Below, piece by piece: positions 11,392 to 16,521 of a stretch of DNA of 16,521 bases (position 1 is the stretch's first letter; each line of letters starts with the position of its first letter). The notes beneath the pieces are model-generated. The model searched no databases. It saw only the letters and a list, made by a program, of their open reading frames with translations, and was not told the origin of the DNA. The position numbers and the translations under genes are program-made. Source of the DNA: Acidimicrobiales bacterium (GTDB lineage: Bacteria; Actinomycetota; Acidimicrobiia; Acidimicrobiales; Poriferisodaliceae); contig JAHDHM010000035.1 of assembly GCA_020631315.1 (NCBI GenBank), positions 1 through 16,521 on the forward strand, in the 5' to 3' direction.

Positions 11392-14274
11392 ATGACGACC
11401 ATCCACTGTGGCAACTGCGGCGAGTCCCACGACTCGGTCGCCGAGGTCCGGTCCTGCCACCGGGACCGACCCCCCATCGACGGCGCCGGCCTCCTCGACG
11501 AGGCCCCGTGGGACGCGCCTGCGGATCTGGCGCCACCACCGCCGATGCCCCGGCGCGACGCGGCACCGTCAGCACGTCGAGGTCCCGCCACCAGTCGGGC
11601 ACCGCAGCGACCGTCGACCCAGGGCACGACGCCGAGAGCAGCGCAACCGGTGCTCGGCGGCATTCCCGCCGGTCCCGACGAGCTCGGCCGTTCGATCATC
11701 GTCCGGCCGGGTGAAGCCACCCCACCGGCCTGGTCGGACGCGACCCGGCTCGTCGTCGACGGCACACGACCCGACACCGACACCCTCGTCGAGCTCCACG
11801 TCGCCTGGCTCGAACGCCGACGGGTCGTCGTCGAGCTGGTGGGCGACATTCCCCAGCCCGAGGTCGGTCCCGGCGGTCCGCCCTGGGAGCTGTCACCCGG
11901 CCTGGACCTCCGGCTCGACCGTCTGGCCTTCCTGCTGACGAACAACACCGTCGACGCCCGCGACGGCGACGAACGCTGGTGGGCGATCGACGCTGCCCAG
12001 CGGCTCGGCGCCGAGGTCGGCGGCGGTGCCGACCTGGTGTTGCCCGACGGCCGCGAGGTGTGGATCGACGGCGGGCCGATGGGCAGCGACGTCACCACCG
12101 GTCTCGACGTGATCCCAACGGTGCACCTCGAGCACGGCTCGCTTCAGACCACCGGCGATGCCGAACCCGAAGCCGAGCTGGCCGACGACCAGTTCGCTGC
12201 GGTGGCGCACCGTGGTGGAGCGGCGCGCATCGTCGCCCCCGCCGGTTCCGGCAAGACCCGCGTGCTCACCGAACGCGCCCGCCATCTGTTGCGTGAGCGC
12301 CGACTGCCACCGTCGGCACTCACGCTGGTGGCGTTCAACCGGCGCGCCCAGCAGGAGATGAAGGAGCGCACGACCGATCTCGACGGGCTGCGCGTCAGCA
12401 CCCTGAACGCGCTGGGCCTGGCGATCGTGTCGGGACGTCGGCCGTTCGCACCGTCGTCGGTGGTTCCCGGGCCCGTCGAGGTGATCGACGAGCGGCAGGT
12501 GCGTCGGATCCTCGACGACATCGTCGACGTCCGTCGGCGGGCCAACACCGACCCGATCGCCGCGTGGATCGAGGCCCTCACCGCAGTGCGCCTCGGGCTG
12601 CAGTCGCCTCGCGAGGTCGAACAGGGCTTCGGTGGTGACGTCGACGGTCTGGCCGAGGTCGTCACGAAGTACCGCGCCGTGCTGCGCCAGCGTCGTCTGG
12701 TCGACTTCGACGAGCAGATCCTGTCCGCCATCGAAGTGCTCCTCCAGGATCCCCAAGCTCGCACCGCGGCACAGGTCGCGTGCCGCTCACTCCTCGTCGA
12801 CGAGTTCCAGGACCTCACGCCGGCGCACCTCCTCATGATCCGCCTGCTCGCCGGACCGGGCGCCGACGTCTTCGGTGTCGGCGACGACGACCAGACCATC
12901 TACGGATTCACCGGCGCGTCACCACAGTGGCTCATCGACTTCGAACGGTGGTTCCCCGGCGCCGGCACCCATCACCTCGACGTCAACTACCGCTGCCCGC
13001 CAGGCGTCATCGACGCTGCAGCGAACCTCCTGTCCCACAACCGTCGCCGCGTCGAGAAGTCGATCGTGCCGGCACCGGATCGCTCACCCGACCCGGCCGA
13101 CATGTCCGCCGTCGTCACCGACGATCCGCTGGGTGTCACCACCCGCGAGTGTGCGGCGGCGATCGAGCACCACCGGCCCGACGACGTCATCGTCCTGACG
13201 AGGGTGAACGCCACCCTCGCGCCTGTCCAGGTGGCGTTGCGCAGCGCAGGACTGCCGGTCGTCAACGCGGTCGATGCCCGGTTCCTCGAACGTTCCGGGG
13301 TGAGCGCCGTGCTCGCCTGGCTCCGGCTCGCGACCCAGCGCCGCTTCGACCCGATGGATCTGGCGGTCGCCGCGCGGCGACCCAGCCGAGGACTGTCCGG
13401 CCGTGTCATCGAGTGGATCGGCGAGCAGCGTGGCAGTCAGGAGCTGCGCCGACTCGCGGAGCGCGTGCGCGAACGCGACTCGGAGAAGATCCTCGACTTC
13501 GTCGACGACATCGACACGCTCCGCTCCACGGCACAACGGGGTGGGACCACCGCCGAGCTGCTCGTCGCACTGCGCGACGACGTCGGTCTGGCCCGAGCGC
13601 TCGACAAGCTCGATGCGTCTCGCCGAGCCGTCGACCGGTCGGCGCACGGCGATGACCTGGAAGCCCTCCTCGGTCTCGCGAGCCTGCAACCCGACCCTGA
13701 ACGATTCGAGCCGTGGCTGCGTGCCGAACTGTCCGCTCCGGGCGACCCCGACGGCATCCGGCTGTCGACCGTGCACCGAGTCAAGGGCCGCGAGTGGCCG
13801 GTCGTGGTCGTCGCCGGCGCTGATGAAGGCCAGTTCCCTCACCGCCTCGCCGAGGACGTCGAGGAGGAGCGTCGGGTCTTCCACGTGGCGGTCACCCGCG
13901 CCGAACACCGATGCGTCACCGTGTCCGACAGCCGCCGTCCGAGCCGCTTCGTCGAGGAGATGGCCGAAGCCCGCGATCCGAATACAGCTGCAGAGCCACC
14001 CCGCCGCGTCGTCACGAGTCGCTCGGCACCACGGACGCAGGTCGCTCCGTCCGCAGAGGGAAGCGAACTCCGGGATCGCCTGCGCGAATGGCGTCGAGAG
14101 CGATCGACGAGCGACGGCGTACCCGCCTACGTCGTGTTCAACGATCGCACGTTGGACGAGCTCGTCGCGGCGGCGCCCGGTGACGAACGCAGCCTGAAGC
14201 GGGTGCACGGGATCGGGCCGTCGAAGATCGAGCGGTACGGCGCCGAACTGTTGGCGGTCATCGCCGGCGGCTGA
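11392..14274 (+). CDS. UvrD-family superfamily 1 helicase with N-terminal Cys motif and C-terminal HRDC domain
   Basis: The product is 960 aa. Order: a zinc-finger-like N-terminus (C6-x2-C9 with C22-H23); a Pro/Arg-rich linker to about 80; a domain to about 260 that I do not recognise; then the SF1 helicase core. Walker A is AGSGKT (284-289), motif Ia AFNRRAQQEM, motif II DEFQD (470-474), and motif III GDDDQTIYGFTGA. Then come motif IV VNYRCPPGVIDAA, motif V STVHRVKGREWP and motif VI VAVTRAEHRC. An HRDC domain closes the protein (about 903-960, ending RVHGIGPSKIERYGAELL). The HRDC tail resembles mycobacterial UvrD2, a 3'-5' ATP-dependent helicase in DNA repair, but that protein is shorter. 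The frame is open far upstream; ATG 11392 is preferred over in-frame ATG 11359 because of the TAGCCT box and position of the CxxC motif. Confidence 0.9.
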   Translation: MTTIHCGNCGESHDSVAEVRSCHRDRPPIDGAGLLDEAPWDAPADLAPPPPMPRRDAAPSARRGPATSRAPQRPSTQGTTPRAAQPVLGGIPAGPDELGRSIIVRPGEATPPAWSDATRLVVDGTRPDTDTLVELHVAWLERRRVVVELVGDIPQPEVGPGGPPWELSPGLDLRLDRLAFLLTNNTVDARDGDERWWAIDAAQRLGAEVGGGADLVLPDGREVWIDGGPMGSDVTTGLDVIPTVHLEHGSLQTTGDAEPEAELADDQFAAVAHRGGAARIVAPAGSGKTRVLTERARHLLRERRLPPSALTLVAFNRRAQQEMKERTTDLDGLRVSTLNALGLAIVSGRRPFAPSSVVPGPVEVIDERQVRRILDDIVDVRRRANTDPIAAWIEALTAVRLGLQSPREVEQGFGGDVDGLAEVVTKYRAVLRQRRLVDFDEQILSAIEVLLQDPQARTAAQVACRSLLVDEFQDLTPAHLLMIRLLAGPGADVFGVGDDDQTIYGFTGASPQWLIDFERWFPGAGTHHLDVNYRCPPGVIDAAANLLSHNRRRVEKSIVPAPDRSPDPADMSAVVTDDPLGVTTRECAAAIEHHRPDDVIVLTRVNATLAPVQVALRSAGLPVVNAVDARFLERSGVSAVLAWLRLATQRRFDPMDLAVAARRPSRGLSGRVIEWIGEQRGSQELRRLAERVRERDSEKILDFVDDIDTLRSTAQRGGTTAELLVALRDDVGLARALDKLDASRRAVDRSAHGDDLEALLGLASLQPDPERFEPWLRAELSAPGDPDGIRLSTVHRVKGREWPVVVVAGADEGQFPHRLAEDVEEERRVFHVAVTRAEHRCVTVSDSRRPSRFVEEMAEARDPNTAAEPPRRVVTSRSAPRTQVAPSAEGSELRDRLREWRRERSTSDGVPAYVVFNDRTLDELVAAAPGDERSLKRVHGIGPSKIERYGAELLAVIAGG

Positions 14275-14438
14275 GCCGGCCTCCAACACCGACGACCGCC
14301 TTCAGCACCCGACGTGACGTCAGAGCGCGCTCACTCCGTGACGGAACGTGACGACTTCATGTCAAGTCGATGCAAGTGGAACCCGATGCTCACTTCGAGC
14401 GTTAGAACCACTACACGACGCTTGTGAAAGGACCGACC
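14275..14438 (+). promoter_or_regulatory. Intergenic region with three CGTGACG repeats
   Basis: This 164-bp stretch contains CGTGACG at 14313-14319, 14337-14343 and 14347-14353 (offsets 24 and 10 bp), a TGACGTCA palindrome around the first copy, and GACTT/AAGTC arms around 14352-14367. No ORF with a ribosome-binding site is seen. It probably holds the promoter of the 62-aa membrane protein; no -10 box could be chosen with confidence. Confidence 0.35.
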
Positions 14439-14627
14439 ATGCTGTTCACGCTGACGATCATCCTCGGGATGTTGGCGGGACTGCTGGTGCTGGGCCTGCT
14501 CGACGGTGTCCTCTGGTCGCAGACGACCACGGACGCCGACGCCGTCGAAGCCTCCGTCACGCCGCTGGCTCGCTCGGCGGTCATCGAGGGCTCCGCGCCA
14601 CTGGGCAGCCACACCAACGCAGCCTGA
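14439..14627 (+). CDS. Small single-pass membrane protein, 62 aa
   Basis: I do not recognise a family. The start is firm: AAAGGA ends 6 nt before ATG 14439. Residues 1-25 are a hydrophobic helix (LFTLTIILGMLAGLLVLGLL) followed by an aromatic DGVLWSQ boundary. The remainder (about residues 28-62) is a polar Thr/Asp/Ala/Ser-rich tail. The helix has no upstream basic residues and no lipobox or AxA cleavage site, so it looks like a membrane anchor rather than a cleaved signal. A strong hairpin directly follows the stop, and its own regulatory-looking repeats precede it, so it appears to be a monocistronic unit. Coding-like features (good RBS, GC-rich third positions) argue it is real. Confidence 0.72.
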   Translation: MLFTLTIILGMLAGLLVLGLLDGVLWSQTTTDADAVEASVTPLARSAVIEGSAPLGSHTNAA

Positions 14628-14633
14628 ACGACG

Positions 14634-14662
14634 ACGACCTCGACCCGAAGGGCCGAGGTCGT
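14634..14662 (+). terminator. Strong hairpin after the small membrane protein gene
   Basis: ACGACCTCG (14634-14642) pairs perfectly with CGAGGTCGT (14654-14662), and CCC-GAA-GGG inside the loop can add three more pairs. It starts 6 bp after the stop codon and lies between two convergent genes. There is no U-tract, but the stem is symmetric and could stop transcription from both sides. Confidence 0.65.
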
Positions 14663-14703
14663 GACGTCGCGTGCACCGAGCGATCGGTGCGTGGCGGCTG
14701 GAG

Positions 14704-15495
14704 CTACCGGTTGTTCTCGAACACGTTGCTGAGACCACCGATCAGCGATCCCGAGTCGTCGGACTGGTAGCCGACCTGGTTGGCCAGGATCCGGTCGGCG
14801 AGCCGGTTGAACGGCAGGCTCTGCACCCAGACGCGCCCGGTGCCACGGAGCGTCGCGAGGAAGAGGCCCTCGCCGCCGAACACCATCGACTTCAGGTTGC
14901 CGGCGCGCTCGATCGAGTACTCGATCGACGGGTCGAAGGCGACGATGCAGCCGGTGTCGACGCGCAGGGTCGTGTTGTCGAGCCACTTCTCGGTCACGGT
15001 GCCACCGGCGTGCAGGAAGACGTTGCCGTCCCCCTCGAGCTTCTGGAGGATGAAGCCCTCACCGCCGAACAGGCCGGTGCCGAGCTTCTTCTGGAACGCG
15101 ATGTCGATCTTCGTGCCCATCGCGGCACACAGGAAGGCGTCCTTCTGCGCGATCAGTGTCCCGCCCATCGACGCCAGGTCGACCGGGATGATCTTGCCCG
15201 GGTAGGGCGCCGCGAACGCCGCGTGCACCGGCTGCGGCGACATCGTGTTCGTGAAGTGGGTGAGGAACACGGATTCGCCGGTGATGGCCCGCTTGCCGGC
15301 CGACTTGAGCTTGCCCCACATGCCCTGGTCGGGTTCGGCGCCGTCGCCCATCTTGGTCTCGAAGGTGATGCCGTCCTCGAGGTACATCATCGTGCCGGCC
15401 TCACCGATGACGGACTCTCCCGGATCGAGCTCGACCTCGACGAACTGAAGGTCGTCGCCGGAGATCGTGTACGAGATGTCGTGGCTGCGCTGCAT
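14704..15495 (-). CDS. AIM24/TIGR00266 family protein
   Basis: The product is 263 aa. It has the beta-rich AIM24 pattern with repeated Gly turns: [24 protein letters not shown] at the N-terminus, then [17 protein letters not shown]-like segments ([13 protein letters not shown]), the '[17 protein letters not shown]' core, and [30 protein letters not shown] near the C-terminus. That last segment (G-x-G-x-V-W-L/V-Q-T/S) is the family's best conserved block. The biochemical function is unknown for bacterial members; the mitochondrial homologue AIM24 affects inner-membrane organisation. The start is supported by AGGGAG 5 nt before ATG. It follows the PuuD-like gene with a 35-bp gap, so co-transcription is likely but not certain. 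Confidence 0.88.
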   Translation of the reverse strand: MQRSHDISYTISGDDLQFVEVELDPGESVIGEAGTMMYLEDGITFETKMGDGAEPDQGMWGKLKSAGKRAITGESVFLTHFTNTMSPQPVHAAFAAPYPGKIIPVDLASMGGTLIAQKDAFLCAAMGTKIDIAFQKKLGTGLFGGEGFILQKLEGDGNVFLHAGGTVTEKWLDNTTLRVDTGCIVAFDPSIEYSIERAGNLKSMVFGGEGLFLATLRGTGRVWVQSLPFNRLADRILANQVGYQSDDSGSLIGGLSNVFENNR

Positions 15496-15530
15496 CGGTG
15501 CTCCCTGCGGGTCGGAGATCGGAGTCGTGA

Positions 15531-16238
15531 TCAGCGACGCCCGGCTGCGTCACCGACCAGATGTTCGAACAATGCCAGATGCTCGGGCCGGTGACGCAGC
15601 AGCTCGGGGTGCCACTGGATCCCCAGGACGTGGGGCGCGTCCTCTACTTCGAGCGCTTCGACATGGCCTTCTTCGTTCCACGCCACGGCCACGGCTCGGT
15701 CGCCGAGATCGCCGACGACCTGGTGGTGCAACGAGTTGACCTCGAACACTCCCGCACCGACCCGCTCGGCGAGCATCGACCCCTCGTCGATACGAACCGT
15801 GTGGGCGATGTCGTTCCACTTCTCCTCGATCATCTGGTCGTCGACGTGCTGGATCAGCGTCCCGCCCAAGGCGACGTTGAGCGACTGGATGCCTCGACAG
15901 ATCGCGAGCGTCGGGAGGTCTCGTTCGATCAGACCGTTGACGAGGTGCACCTCGAACTCGTCTCGCATCACGAGCGTCTCACCCGTCTCGGGGTGACGAT
16001 CCGCGCCGTAGGTCGACGGGTCGATGTCGATGCCGCCGGACACGACGACACCGTCGAGCCGGTCGAGCATCGCACTCGTCGCCTCGGGGTCGTTGATGAC
16101 CGGGAGGATCACGGGCACGCCGCCCGCCTTCTCGACCGCCCGGCAGTAGCTGAACATCGAGACGTGGGCCTGCCAGCGGCCGCCGTGGATCTCGATCTCG
16201 GTGTACTCGGCGCTGACGCCGATGACGGGTCGTGACAC
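15531..16238 (-). CDS. PuuD-like class I glutamine amidotransferase (gamma-glutamyl hydrolase, peptidase C26)
   Basis: The product is 235 aa. It has the C26/GATase1 triad: nucleophile C114 in LAICRGIQ, and H210 and E212 in IQWHPEL. A conserved [12 protein letters not shown] segment (residues 67-78) and the N-terminal [12 protein letters not shown] are typical of the PuuD group. PuuD hydrolyses gamma-glutamyl-GABA during putrescine breakdown, and related members act on other gamma-glutamyl amines. The upstream neighbour is a glutamine-synthetase-like gene, as in the gamma-glutamylation (PuuA-PuuD) pathway. GTG 16238 is preferred: the previous stop (TGA) is 7 nt away and TGAGG forms part of a weak ribosome-binding site. 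The frame extends to 16304, but that part overlaps the upstream gene and does not look family-like. Confidence 0.88.
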   Translation of the reverse strand: MSRPVIGVSAEYTEIEIHGGRWQAHVSMFSYCRAVEKAGGVPVILPVINDPEATSAMLDRLDGVVVSGGIDIDPSTYGADRHPETGETLVMRDEFEVHLVNGLIERDLPTLAICRGIQSLNVALGGTLIQHVDDQMIEEKWNDIAHTVRIDEGSMLAERVGAGVFEVNSLHHQVVGDLGDRAVAVAWNEEGHVEALEVEDAPHVLGIQWHPELLRHRPEHLALFEHLVGDAAGRR

Positions 16239-16245
16239 TGCTGCC

Positions 16246-16521
16246 TCAGATCGTCTCGAAGTACCGGCCGACCTCCCAGGGGGTCGGTGCCGTTGCGGCG
16301 CCATCGCCGCCGTTGGTGTTGAACGCCAACCACTCGAACCGGCGCGACTCGGTCCAGTAGTCCACGAAGTCGTCGCCCAGCACGGCCCGCAGATGCGGGT
16401 CGGAGCCCATCGCGTCGGCAGCGACGGGCACAGATCGGGGCAGCTCTGCGGGCATGCCGTCGGTGGCCGGGAGACCCCTGGCCATCCGGGTGAACGGCGG
16501 TGCGAGTTCCAGCGAGGGCTC
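16246..16521 (-). CDS. Glutamine synthetase-like protein, C-terminal part (5' end outside window)
   Basis: Ninety-one codons are open to the window edge and end at TGA 16248-16246. The segment APPFTRMARGLPATDGMPAELPRS, then DPHLRAVLGDDFVDYW and RRFEWLAFNTNG to WEVGRYFETI, is the C-terminal helical part of the glutamine-synthetase fold (typical: ...LP.sL.eA...l..d..l...lG..fv..y...k..E...f...vt.WE...Y). Together with the following PuuD-like gene it suggests a gamma-glutamylamine ligase (PuuA or GlnA3/4 type) rather than the housekeeping GlnA, but the catalytic half is not visible. Confidence 0.8.
   Translation of the reverse strand, partial: EPSLELAPPFTRMARGLPATDGMPAELPRSVPVAADAMGSDPHLRAVLGDDFVDYWTESRRFEWLAFNTNGGDGAATAPTPWEVGRYFETI

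Overview
This is a GC-rich, densely packed bacterial chromosomal window. Third codon positions are overwhelmingly G/C, GTG starts occur beside ATG, and TGA is the commonest stop. Several genes have a TAnnnT -10-like box only 6-10 nt before the start codon, which suggests leaderless transcription. This style, plus an actinobacterial UvrD2-like helicase with an HRDC domain and a CxxC N-terminus, suggests a high-GC actinobacterium, perhaps Acidimicrobiia-like. That placement is an inference; no rRNA or tRNA gene is present.

Layout. 1-1351 (-): MFS transporter, cut by the window edge. 1422-3469 (+): FMN-binding split-barrel protein overlapping a Ppx/GppA phosphatase. 3490-4167 (-): DsbA/FrnE-like thiol oxidoreductase whose CxxC is encoded as UGA-Pro-Trp-Cys. 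4277-7321 (+): xanthine-dehydrogenase-type molybdenum hydroxylase large subunit, then a carboxymuconolactone-decarboxylase-like protein ending in perfect 21-bp repeats. 7325-8455 (-): SRPBCC protein and a VapBC-type toxin-antitoxin pair. 8600-9606 (+): flavodoxin and a rhodanese lipoprotein. 9631-11337 (-): terC-like 3' remnant, pirin and PlsC-type acyltransferase. 11392-14627 (+): helicase and a 62-aa membrane protein, closed by a strong hairpin. 14704-16521 (-): AIM24/TIGR00266 protein, PuuD-like glutamine amidotransferase and the 3' end of a glutamine-synthetase-like gene, probably one operon.

The most notable object is the DsbA-like gene. A plain ORF call starts at the GTG at 4071 and loses the whole active site. 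Upstream the same frame stays open to 4194 except for one TGA at 4095-4093, exactly where the first active-site Cys belongs (SDYL-U-PWC). Directly after this TGA lies a 9-bp-arm stem (one mismatch) with a UCGGGG loop, at about the distance expected of a bacterial SECIS element. The best reading is a selenocysteine-containing thioredoxin-fold protein, although a nonsense mutation cannot be excluded from one sequence.

Functional themes. Redox and thiol chemistry is frequent (DsbA-like, flavodoxin, rhodanese, Mo hydroxylase, flavin split-barrel protein). The right end looks like gamma-glutamylation-type amine or polyamine catabolism (GS-like plus PuuD). Compact operator-like repeats precede vapB, the rhodanese gene and the Mo hydroxylase.
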